NCBI GenBank assembly: GCA_958352855.1
Contig: CATWQE010000022.1
Span: 1-40,624 of the forward strand
Direction: 5' to 3'
DNA from: an uncultured Bacillota bacterium
GTDB taxonomy: Bacteria > Bacillota > Clostridia > Lachnospirales > Lachnospiraceae
DNA length: 40,624 bases
Shown: in pieces, positions 6,974 through 14,641 of the stretch
Layout of the letters: every line of letters begins with the position of its first letter
Numbering within the stretch: the first letter of the stretch is position 1
The notes under the pieces: generated by a model
What the model was told of the DNA's origin: nothing
Databases searched by the model: none
The model's input: the letters and a program-made list of their open reading frames with translations, nothing else
Made by a program: the position numbers and the translations under genes

Positions 6974-8788
6974 ATGCCGTCAATCGATCAGAGCAAAATC
7001 CGTAATTTTTGTATTATTGCCCATATTGACCATGGAAAATCCACCCTGGCAGACCGCATTATTGAAAAAACAGGGCTTTTGACAGCCAGGGAAATGCAGT
7101 CTCAGGTTCTGGATAACATGGATTTGGAGCGTGAGAGGGGAATCACCATTAAATCTCAGGCAGTCCGCATTGTATACAAGGCAAAAGACGGAGAAGAATA
7201 TATTTTTAATTTAATTGACACACCGGGACACGTAGACTTTAACTATGAGGTATCACGAAGCCTTGCGGCCTGCGACGGAGCCATTCTGGTAGTAGATGCT
7301 GCTCAGGGAATTGAGGCGCAGACTCTGGCAAATGTGTATCTGGCTCTGGACCATGATTTAGATGTTTTTCCGGTAATTAATAAAATTGATTTGCCAAGTG
7401 CAGACCCGGAACGCGTCATTAATGAAATTGAGGATGTTATTGGAATTGAGGCCCAGGACGCGCCGCTGATTTCTGCCAAAAATGGTTTGAATATTGAGGA
7501 CGTTTTAGAACAGATAGTGCAGAAAATACCGGCGCCCAAGGGGAATCCGGACAATCCCTTACAGGCATTGATTTTTGACTCTATTTATGATTCTTACAAA
7601 GGGGTTATTGTATTCTGCAGGGTGAAAGAAGGTACTGTGCGAAAAGGAACTAAACTTCGCATGATGGCAACCGGCGCGGTGGAAGAAGCTGTGGAAGTGG
7701 GATATTTCGGTGCAGGTCAGTTTATTCCCTGTGAGGAGCTTTCCGCAGGTATGGTTGGTTATGTTACAGCCAGCATTAAAAATGTACAGGATACCCGGGT
7801 AGGCGATACTATTACTGATGCGGACAACCCCTGCGCAGAACCTTTGCCGGGTTATAAAAAGGTAAATCCTATGGTGTTCTGTGGCGTTTATCCAGCAGAT
7901 GGGGCGAAATATCAGGATTTAAGAGATGCATTGGAAAAATTACAGTTAAATGATGCCTCTCTGTTTTTTGAACCGGAGACATCGGTGGCTCTGGGCTTTG
8001 GATTCCGCTGTGGATTTTTGGGACTTTTGCATCTGGAGATTATCCAGGAACGTCTGGAAAGAGAGTACAATCTGGATTTAGTTACAACAGCTCCGGGAGT
8101 TGTTTACAAGGTGCATAAGACCAATGGAGAAGTCATGGATTTGACCAATCCCTCCAATCTTCCGGACCCATCGGAAATTGAATACATGGAAGAGCCTATG
8201 GTAAAAGCTGAAATTATGGTGACAACAGAGTTTATTGGTCCTATCATGGATTTGTGCCAGGAGAGAAGAGGACAGTATCAGGGCATGGAATACATGGAGA
8301 CCACCAGAGCACTGCTTCATTATCATTTGCCTTTAAATGAAATTATTTATGATTTCTTTGATGCTTTGAAATCCCGTTCCAGGGGGTATGCGTCCTTTGA
8401 CTATGAGATGCTGGGCTATGAGCAGAGTAATCTGGTGAAGCTGGACATTCTGGTAAATAAAGAAGAAGTAGATGCCCTTTCCTTTATTGTATTTGCAGAT
8501 TCTGCCTATGAGAGAGGAAGAAAAATGTGTGAGAAGCTGAAAGAAGAAATTCCGAGACAGCTTTTTGAAATTCCCATTCAGGCAGCAGTGGGAAGCAAAA
8601 TTATTGCCAGAGAGACGGTAAGAGCGATGCGTAAGGACGTACTGGCAAAATGTTACGGTGGTGATATTTCCCGTAAGAGAAAACTTCTGGAGAAACAGAA
8701 GGAAGGAAAGAAACGTATGCGCCAGATTGGAAATGTGGAAATTCCACAGAAGGCGTTTATGAGCGTCTTGAAATTAGACGATAAATAA
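6974..8788 (+). CDS. lepA: elongation factor 4 (LepA), back-translocating GTPase
   Basis: The 604-residue protein is full length for LepA. It shows the P-loop AHIDHGKST, the switch-I GITIKSQ, DTPGHVDF (G3) and NKIDLP (G4), followed by EF-G-like domains and the LepA-specific basic C-terminal domain (GGDISRKRKLLEKQKEGKKRM). LepA is a ribosome-associated GTPase that helps initiation or rescues stalled translocation under stress. Start ATG has a strong site AGGAGGA (6961-6967). hemW follows after 19 bases, a lepA-hemW pairing common in Firmicutes; the usual following hrcA-grpE-dnaK genes are absent here. The unusual feature is the large structured element in its leader region. Confidence 0.98.
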   Translation: MPSIDQSKIRNFCIIAHIDHGKSTLADRIIEKTGLLTAREMQSQVLDNMDLERERGITIKSQAVRIVYKAKDGEEYIFNLIDTPGHVDFNYEVSRSLAACDGAILVVDAAQGIEAQTLANVYLALDHDLDVFPVINKIDLPSADPERVINEIEDVIGIEAQDAPLISAKNGLNIEDVLEQIVQKIPAPKGNPDNPLQALIFDSIYDSYKGVIVFCRVKEGTVRKGTKLRMMATGAVEEAVEVGYFGAGQFIPCEELSAGMVGYVTASIKNVQDTRVGDTITDADNPCAEPLPGYKKVNPMVFCGVYPADGAKYQDLRDALEKLQLNDASLFFEPETSVALGFGFRCGFLGLLHLEIIQERLEREYNLDLVTTAPGVVYKVHKTNGEVMDLTNPSNLPDPSEIEYMEEPMVKAEIMVTTEFIGPIMDLCQERRGQYQGMEYMETTRALLHYHLPLNEIIYDFFDALKSRSRGYASFDYEMLGYEQSNLVKLDILVNKEEVDALSFIVFADSAYERGRKMCEKLKEEIPRQLFEIPIQAAVGSKIIARETVRAMRKDVLAKCYGGDISRKRKLLEKQKEGKKRMRQIGNVEIPQKAFMSVLKLDDK

Positions 8789-8807
8789 AAAAGCGGGGAT
8801 GGTTTTT

Positions 8808-9953
8808 ATGAGAAATGATTTAGGGTTATATCTGCATATACCGTTTTGCATGAAAAAGTGTGGATACTGTGACTTCCTTTCCTGGAAGGGAACGGAGGAA
8901 GAGCAGGAAAGCTATGTGCAAAGTTTGATTCGTGAAATAGAAAGCTATGAAGCATTTGCCAAAGGATACAAGGTTTCTACTGTGTTTTTGGGCGGCGGGA
9001 CACCATCTATTCTATCTGGAGAACAGATGGAGGGGATTCTGGATGCAGTTTCCAAGGTGTTCTGGCTGGAGAAAAAGCCGGAGATTACAGTGGAAATGAA
9101 CCCGGGGACTGTGACAGAGGAAAAATTAAAAGCATATAAAAGGGCTGGGGTGAGCCGCCTGAGTATTGGGCTTCAGTCTGTGAAAAATGAAAATCTGAGG
9201 CTTCTTGGCCGCATCCATACCTATGAAGAATTTCTTCATACCTATGAGCTGGCAAGACAGGAAGGATTTGACAATATCAGTATAGATTTGATTTCTTCTA
9301 TACCCGGGCAGACGCTTGAGGCATGGGAAGAAGAACTGAGACAGGTAATCTCTTTAAAGCCAGAGCATATTTCTGTGTATCAGTTAATTTTAGAGGAGGG
9401 AACTCCTTTTTATGAGAAATATGCAGAGCATCCGGAATGTCTGCCAGGGGAAGAAGCCAGCAGGGATATTTATCTGCTCACAGGAAAGCTGCTGAAGGAA
9501 GCCGGCTATGAGCAGTATGAAATTTCTAATTATGCGAAGCCTGGATATGAATCCAGACACAATCTGAAATACTGGGAGAGGAAAGATTACCTGGGGCTGG
9601 GGCCTGGAGCTGCTTCTATGGTGCGGAACATCCGTATGAGCAATACCAGAGATATGAAAATTTATCTGGAACGCTGTGGACAGCCCAAAACCATGCGGGA
9701 AGAGGTGGAATTTCTGGAAGAGCCAAGACAGATGGAAGAGTTTATGTTTTTAGGACTTCGCAAAACCAGAGGAGTGTCTAAAAAAGAATTTTACAGGACA
9801 TTTGGCAGGGAAATGGACATGGTTTATGAAAAGGCGCTGCACAAATGCCTGGAAAATGGGATGTTAAAAGAACATAAAGACAGGATTTTCTTGTCAGAAG
9901 AAGGGATTCTGGTAAGCAATCTGGTGTTGTCTGAGTTTTTGTTTGATAAATAA
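8808..9953 (+). CDS. hemW: HemW, radical SAM heme chaperone (coproporphyrinogen oxidase-like)
   Basis: The 381-residue protein has the radical SAM cluster motif C14-MKK-C18-GY-C21, the glycine-rich GGGTPS, and HNLKYW (HNxxYW), the heme-binding motif that separates HemW from true HemN. The family inserts heme into respiratory proteins and was long misnamed oxygen-independent coproporphyrinogen III oxidase. The ATG at 8808 is chosen over the in-frame ATG at 8799, because the purine-rich site AGCGGGGA (8791-8799) is spaced well only for 8808 and the protein then begins MRNDLGLYLHIPFC as in homologues. It is cotranscribed with lepA. A short tail after the catalytic domain matches the HemW C-terminal winged-helix region. 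Confidence 0.93.
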   Translation: MRNDLGLYLHIPFCMKKCGYCDFLSWKGTEEEQESYVQSLIREIESYEAFAKGYKVSTVFLGGGTPSILSGEQMEGILDAVSKVFWLEKKPEITVEMNPGTVTEEKLKAYKRAGVSRLSIGLQSVKNENLRLLGRIHTYEEFLHTYELARQEGFDNISIDLISSIPGQTLEAWEEELRQVISLKPEHISVYQLILEEGTPFYEKYAEHPECLPGEEASRDIYLLTGKLLKEAGYEQYEISNYAKPGYESRHNLKYWERKDYLGLGPGAASMVRNIRMSNTRDMKIYLERCGQPKTMREEVEFLEEPRQMEEFMFLGLRKTRGVSKKEFYRTFGREMDMVYEKALHKCLENGMLKEHKDRIFLSEEGILVSNLVLSEFLFDK

Positions 9954-10067
9954 AAAGACATGCTGTGAATTTATGGAATTTTAATAAAGTTTAATGGTTT
10001 TCTTCTGGATTTATAAGGCTTATTGTGGCAGAATAGAAAGAAGAAAAACAGACGGGGAGGAATATCT

Positions 10068-10487
10068 ATGAACATTTTGTTTTTCCTTACCCCCAAGGAA
10101 GATGTTGCTTATATTTATGATACATATAGCCTGAGACAGGTATTGGAGAAGATGGAATATCACAAATATTCCTGCATTCCGATTATTACAGAGCGCGGGA
10201 AATATGCAGGAACCATTACAGAAGGCGACTTATTGTGGGGATTAAAGGACCGGGGAGAATTGGACTTGAAAGGGGCAGAAGAAGTGCCCATAGCGGCTTT
10301 TAAGAGAAGGAATGATTACGCGCCCATTCGTGTGGATTCCAATATGGAAAATCTTCTGGAAAAAGCAATGCAGCAGAATTTTGTTCCGGTTGTGGATGAC
10401 CAGAAAAATTTTATAGGAATTGTTACAAGAAGAGACATTATGCAGTATATTTGCTCTTTGAATAAACAGGAGAGCAAAGGCGCATAA
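10068..10487 (+). CDS. CBS-domain pair protein
   Basis: The 139-residue protein consists of two CBS motifs, about residues 18-60 (SLRQVLEKMEYHKYSCIPIITERGKYAGTITEGDLL region) and about 80-130 (VDSNMENLL...FVPVVDDQKNFIGIVTRRDIM). Stand-alone CBS pairs usually bind adenosine nucleotides or c-di-AMP and act as sensors. The ATG at 10068 has a strong site GGGGAGG (10054-10060) seven bases away; a reading extended to a TTG at 10023 lacks this support. A long terminator begins within its stop codon. There is no fused effector domain, so the partner is unknown. A c-di-AMP synthase is encoded 9 kb away, but a link is speculative. Confidence 0.85.
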   Translation: MNILFFLTPKEDVAYIYDTYSLRQVLEKMEYHKYSCIPIITERGKYAGTITEGDLLWGLKDRGELDLKGAEEVPIAAFKRRNDYAPIRVDSNMENLLEKAMQQNFVPVVDDQKNFIGIVTRRDIMQYICSLNKQESKGA

Positions 10488-10535
10488 AAGATAAAACTGT
10501 CAGTTTTCATAGGAAGAACTGGCAGTTTTATCTTT
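10487..10535 (+). terminator. long hairpin terminator after the CBS gene
   Basis: A 19-bp stem with one G-T wobble (10487-10505 with 10517-10535) encloses an 11-base loop. The 3' arm is rich in T (CAGTTTTATCTTT). It starts at the last base of the stop codon. The tail after the stem lacks a clean T run, so termination may be imperfect. Confidence 0.75.
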
Positions 10536-10558
10536 ATCATGAAAATGACAAAAAACTA

Positions 10559-10570
10559 GAACATATGTTT
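10559..10570. promoter_or_regulatory. LexA/DinR SOS box in front of uvrA
   Basis: GAAC-ATAT-GTTT matches the Gram-positive LexA operator GAAC-N4-GTTY. It overlaps the -35 hexamer of the uvrA promoter (10569-10574), a placement that would block RNA polymerase. DNA-damage control of uvrA is well known in other Firmicutes. Confidence 0.8.
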
Positions 10571-10597
10571 GCAAAACTGAAAAAGTTGTGATAAGAT
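10569..10597 (+). promoter_or_regulatory. uvrA promoter
   Basis: -35 TTGCAA (10569-10574), 17-base spacer, -10 TAAGAT (10592-10597). The SOS box overlaps the -35. The resulting leader of about 100 bases contains a small hairpin (TTGAGC...GCTCAA). Confidence 0.65.
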
Positions 10598-10703
10598 AAG
10601 AATAACATAGATTCAGAATAAAATATTTCTTAAAAGAGAAAACTAAAAGCAATTACGCTTGAGCTTCAAAGGGCTCAAATTTGTTACAGAAAGAGGAAAT
10701 CAT

Positions 10704-13544
10704 ATGGCAGTGAAAATGCAGGCGAGACAGTTTATTAAAATTCGTGGCGCAAATGAAAATAATTTGAAGAATCTGGATGTGGATATTCCCAGAAATGAGC
10801 TGGTGGTTTTAACCGGGCTTAGTGGTTCCGGCAAGAGCTCCCTGGCTTTTGATACTATTTATGCTGAGGGACAGAGGCGATATATGGAATCCTTATCCTC
10901 TTATGCCCGTCAGTTTTTGGGACAGATGGAGAAGCCGGATGTGGAGAGCATTGAGGGACTTTCCCCTGCCATTTCCATTGACCAGAAATCAACCAACAGG
11001 AATCCGCGTTCCACAGTAGGAACAGTGACAGAGATTTACGATTATTTTCGTCTTTTATACGCCAGAATCGGAATCCCCCATTGTCCAAAATGTGGCAGGG
11101 AGATTAAGAAGCAGACTGTGGATCAGATGGTAGACCACATTATGTCATTACCGGAGCGGACAAAAATACAGCTTTTGGCGCCGGTGGTGCGCGGGAGAAA
11201 GGGTACCCATGCAAAGCTTCTGGAACAGGCCAGAAAAAGCGGGTATGTCAGAGTACAGATTGATGGAAGTCTCTATGAATTAAGTGAAGAGATTAAACTG
11301 GACAAGAATATTAAGCATAATATTGAGATTGTTGTAGACCGTCTGATTGTAAAAGAAGGTATTGAAAAGAGGCTTACAGATTCTATTGAAACGGTTTTAG
11401 GTCTGGCAGAGGGACGTCTTGTTGTGGATACCATGGATGGAAACCAGATTAACTTCAGCCAAAGCTTTGCATGTCCGGACTGTGGAATCAGTATTGACGA
11501 GATTGAACCCAGAAGTTTTTCCTTTAACAATCCCTTTGGAGCCTGCCCTTCCTGTTTTGGGCTTGGTTACCGTATGGAGTTTGACATTGATTTAATGATA
11601 CCGGACAGAAGCCTGAGTATTTCTCAGGGCGCCATTGTGGTTATGGGGTGGCAGTCCTGTGCGGAAAAAGGCAGCTTTACAAGGGCTATTCTGGATGCCC
11701 TGGCAGCAGAATATGGATTTGATCTGGATACACCTTTTGAGCAGTATCCTCAGAAAATCCAGGATATTTTGATTCATGGAACAGGAGGAAAGGAGGTAAA
11801 GGTACATTACAAGGGTCAGAGAGGAGAAGGCGTCTATGATGTGGCCTTTGAAGGAATTATTAAGAATGTGGAAAGACGTTACAGAGAAACCGGCTCTGAT
11901 ACTATGAAGCAGGAATATGAGACCTTTATGAGGATTACTCCCTGCCCTTCCTGTAAAGGACAGAGGCTGAAGCCGGAAGCTTTAGCAGTTACAGTAGGAG
12001 ATAAAAATATTCATGAAGTTACCACCATGTCTGTGAGCGGCCTTCAGGAATATCTTATGAATCTGAAACTGACGAAAACCCAGGAATTAATTGGGGAACA
12101 GGTATTAAAGGAAATCAGGGCAAGAGTGGGATTTCTGGTGAATGTAGGGCTGGATTACCTGACTCTTGCAAGGGCTACGGGAACTCTTTCGGGAGGGGAG
12201 GCTCAGCGAATCCGTCTGGCTACACAGATTGGTTCCGGACTGGTAGGCGTGGCTTATATTCTGGATGAACCCAGTATTGGTCTTCACCAGAGGGATAATG
12301 ACAAGCTGTTGGCTACGTTGAAGCATCTGCGGGATCTTGGAAATACCCTGATTGTGGTTGAGCATGATGAGGACACCATGAGAGAGGCAGATTGTGTGGT
12401 AGATATTGGTCCAGGAGCAGGAGAGCATGGAGGAGAACTGGTTGCTATTGGTACTGCGGAAGAAATTATGAAGAATCCCAATTCTATTACAGGCCAGTAT
12501 TTAAGCGGGAAAATCAAGATTCCTGTGCCGGCGGTAAGAAGAAAACCCACAGGGTATCTGACAATTCGTAAAGCAGCCGAGAATAACCTGAAAAATATTG
12601 ATGTAAAAATCCCCCTGGGAGTTATGACCTGCGTAACAGGTGTTTCCGGTTCAGGGAAAAGTTCTCTGGTAAATGAGGTTCTGTATAAGAGCCTGGCGCG
12701 AAAACTGAACCGCGCCAGAATCATCCCGGGAAAACATAAATGTATTGAAGGAACAGAGCAATTAGATAAGGTGATTGACATTGACCAGTCTCCTATTGGA
12801 AGGACACCGCGTTCCAATCCGGCAACGTATACAGGGGTTTTTGACCAGATTCGTGACTTGTTTGCAGCTACTGCAGATGCCAAAGCCAGAGGGTATAAGA
12901 AGGGAAGATTCAGCTTTAATGTAAAAGGCGGACGATGTGAAGCCTGCAGCGGTGACGGAATTTTGAAAATTGAGATGCATTTTCTTCCGGATGTGTATGT
13001 TCCTTGTGAAGTGTGCCATGGAAAGCGGTATAACAGGGAGACTCTGGAAGTGAAATACAAGGGAAAGAGTATTTATGATGTACTGAATATGACCGTAGAG
13101 GAAGCGTTGAAATTTTTTGACCATGTTCCGTCTATTAAGAGGAAGATACAGACCCTTTATGATGTGGGACTTTCTTATATTCGTCTGGGTCAGCCATCTA
13201 CAGAGCTTTCTGGAGGAGAAGCCCAGAGAATCAAGCTGGCTACAGAGCTTAGCAAGAGAAGTACAGGGAAAACCATTTATATTCTGGATGAACCAACCAC
13301 AGGGCTTCATTTTGCAGATGTTCACAAGCTTATTGAGATTCTCCAGAGACTTTCAGAAGGCGGAAATACTGTGGTAGTCATTGAGCATAATCTGGATGTG
13401 ATAAAAACAGCAGACTATATTATTGACATTGGCCCGGAGGGGGGAGACAAAGGAGGAACTGTCATTGCAAAGGGAACGCCGGAGGAAATTGCGGCGAATC
13501 CGGCGTCCTATACAGGTCAATATGTGTCAAAATATTTGAGATGA
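10704..13544 (+). CDS. uvrA: excinuclease ABC subunit A (UvrA)
   Basis: The 946-residue protein has the UvrA layout: two ABC ATPases, each split by zinc-finger insertions. Walker A motifs are GLSGSGKSS (38-46) and GVSGSGKSS; both signature regions (LSGGEAQRI) and Walker B strands (ILDEPSIGLHQ, ILDEPTTGLHF) are present. Zinc ligands include CPKC, CPDC, CPSC and CEAC...CEVC. UvrA scans DNA for lesions with UvrB in nucleotide excision repair. The ATG at 10704 follows AGAGGA; an in-frame upstream ATG (10659) has no good site and would add 15 residues not typical of UvrA. uvrB is not adjacent. An SOS box sits on the promoter. Confidence 0.98.
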   Translation: MAVKMQARQFIKIRGANENNLKNLDVDIPRNELVVLTGLSGSGKSSLAFDTIYAEGQRRYMESLSSYARQFLGQMEKPDVESIEGLSPAISIDQKSTNRNPRSTVGTVTEIYDYFRLLYARIGIPHCPKCGREIKKQTVDQMVDHIMSLPERTKIQLLAPVVRGRKGTHAKLLEQARKSGYVRVQIDGSLYELSEEIKLDKNIKHNIEIVVDRLIVKEGIEKRLTDSIETVLGLAEGRLVVDTMDGNQINFSQSFACPDCGISIDEIEPRSFSFNNPFGACPSCFGLGYRMEFDIDLMIPDRSLSISQGAIVVMGWQSCAEKGSFTRAILDALAAEYGFDLDTPFEQYPQKIQDILIHGTGGKEVKVHYKGQRGEGVYDVAFEGIIKNVERRYRETGSDTMKQEYETFMRITPCPSCKGQRLKPEALAVTVGDKNIHEVTTMSVSGLQEYLMNLKLTKTQELIGEQVLKEIRARVGFLVNVGLDYLTLARATGTLSGGEAQRIRLATQIGSGLVGVAYILDEPSIGLHQRDNDKLLATLKHLRDLGNTLIVVEHDEDTMREADCVVDIGPGAGEHGGELVAIGTAEEIMKNPNSITGQYLSGKIKIPVPAVRRKPTGYLTIRKAAENNLKNIDVKIPLGVMTCVTGVSGSGKSSLVNEVLYKSLARKLNRARIIPGKHKCIEGTEQLDKVIDIDQSPIGRTPRSNPATYTGVFDQIRDLFAATADAKARGYKKGRFSFNVKGGRCEACSGDGILKIEMHFLPDVYVPCEVCHGKRYNRETLEVKYKGKSIYDVLNMTVEEALKFFDHVPSIKRKIQTLYDVGLSYIRLGQPSTELSGGEAQRIKLATELSKRSTGKTIYILDEPTTGLHFADVHKLIEILQRLSEGGNTVVVIEHNLDVIKTADYIIDIGPEGGDKGGTVIAKGTPEEIAANPASYTGQYVSKYLR

Positions 13545-13551
13545 TTGCCCC

Positions 13552-13580
13552 TTTTCAAGGGAGGGGAAGTTGTATATAAT
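13552..13580 (+). promoter_or_regulatory. mreB promoter
   Basis: -35 TTTTCA (13552-13557, weak), 17-base spacer, -10 TATAAT (13575-13580, perfect). It lies 7 bases after the uvrA stop and about 30 bases before the mreB start, so mreB can be transcribed on its own. Confidence 0.6.
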
Positions 13581-13611
13581 AGTAACGAGGTTCAGGAAAG
13601 GGGTATTTTTC

Positions 13612-14607
13612 ATGGCAGCATCAGATATAGGAATTGATTTGGGAACAGCCAGCATCCTTGTATATGCAAAAGGAAAAGGCATTGTTCTAAAGGAACCGTC
13701 TGTGGTGGCATACGATAAAGATAATAATAAAATCAGAGCAGTAGGAGAAGAGGCACGTCAGATGATTGGAAGAACACCAGGGAATATTGTGGCAGTACGG
13801 CCTCTGAGACAGGGCGTTATCTCTGATTATGAAGTTACAGAAAAAATGCTGAAATATTTTATTTCAAAAGCAATTGGAAAACGTGCTTTTCGGAAACCGC
13901 GCATTAGTATTTGTGCGCCAAGCGGTATTACGGAGGTAGAGAAAAAAGCAGTAGAGGAGGCCACCTATCAGGCTGGAGCCAGAGAGGTTTCTATTATTGA
14001 GGAGCCTATTGCGGCAGCCATTGGCGCAGGAATTGATATTACAAGACCCTTTGGAAATATGATTGTAGATATTGGGGGAGGAACTACGGATGTAGCGGTG
14101 ATTTCTTTAGGCGGAACCGTAGTAGCTACCTCTATCAAAGTGGCAGGAGATAATTTTGATGAGGCTATTATGCGTTATGTCCGCAAAAAGCACAATTTGA
14201 TGATCGGGGAGCGCACCGCAGAGGATATTAAAATTCAAATCGGAACAGTGTATTCTACTCCTCAGGCAAAGACCATGGAAGTAAAAGGCAGAGATACAGT
14301 TACAGGACTTCCTAAAAGTGTGACCCTGTCTTCAGAGGAAATCAAAGAGGCGCTTACAGATGCATCTACTCAGATTATGGAGACGATTCACAGCATTTTG
14401 GAGAAAACGCCTCCTGAGCTGGCGGCAGATGTGGCAGAGAGAGGCATTGTACTTACAGGAGGCGGCGCTCTTTTAGGTGGTCTGGAGGAGCTGATTGAAG
14501 CGGAGACCGGCATTAATACCATTGTGGCAGAAGAGCCGGCGCTTGCTGTGGCGGTGGGAACCGGACAATATATGGAGCTTATGAGTAAGATGAACGGTAA
14601 ACTCTAG
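13612..14607 (+). CDS. mreB: MreB/Mbl actin-like cell-shape protein
   Basis: The 331-residue protein has the MreB actin fold: phosphate-1 motif GIDLGTASILVY near the N-terminus, VRPLRQGVISDYE, the phosphate-2 motif IVDIGGGTTDVAVISLGG, and an adenosine motif GIVLTGGGALLGGL. MreB filaments guide wall synthesis along the cell cylinder. The ATG at 13612 follows GGAAAGGGG; an earlier in-frame start at 13570 lies inside the -10 region and is rejected. mreC and mreD are not next to it; recD2 follows. It may therefore be a stand-alone MreB paralogue (Mbl or MreBH type), which sequence alone does not separate. Confidence 0.93.
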   Translation: MAASDIGIDLGTASILVYAKGKGIVLKEPSVVAYDKDNNKIRAVGEEARQMIGRTPGNIVAVRPLRQGVISDYEVTEKMLKYFISKAIGKRAFRKPRISICAPSGITEVEKKAVEEATYQAGAREVSIIEEPIAAAIGAGIDITRPFGNMIVDIGGGTTDVAVISLGGTVVATSIKVAGDNFDEAIMRYVRKKHNLMIGERTAEDIKIQIGTVYSTPQAKTMEVKGRDTVTGLPKSVTLSSEEIKEALTDASTQIMETIHSILEKTPPELAADVAERGIVLTGGGALLGGLEELIEAETGINTIVAEEPALAVAVGTGQYMELMSKMNGKL

Positions 14608-14641
14608 GGAATACAAGGATAAAGAATTGAGAGGAACAGAT

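Noticed and set aside
8789..8807. CIRCE/HrcA operator or hrcA gene next to hemW
   Set aside because: lepA-hemW often precedes hrcA, but no TTAGCACTC-type inverted repeat or hrcA frame is present; a CBS-domain gene follows instead.
12284..13060. Long open frame on the - strand inside uvrA (258 codons)
   Set aside because: It lies entirely over conserved UvrA ATPase and zinc-finger coding sequence, has a low-complexity product without motifs, and is a shadow frame.
13545..13611. mreB start at 13570
   Set aside because: That start lies in the promoter region and would add 14 atypical residues; the ATG at 13612 has GGAAAGGGG and gives the usual MreB N-terminus.
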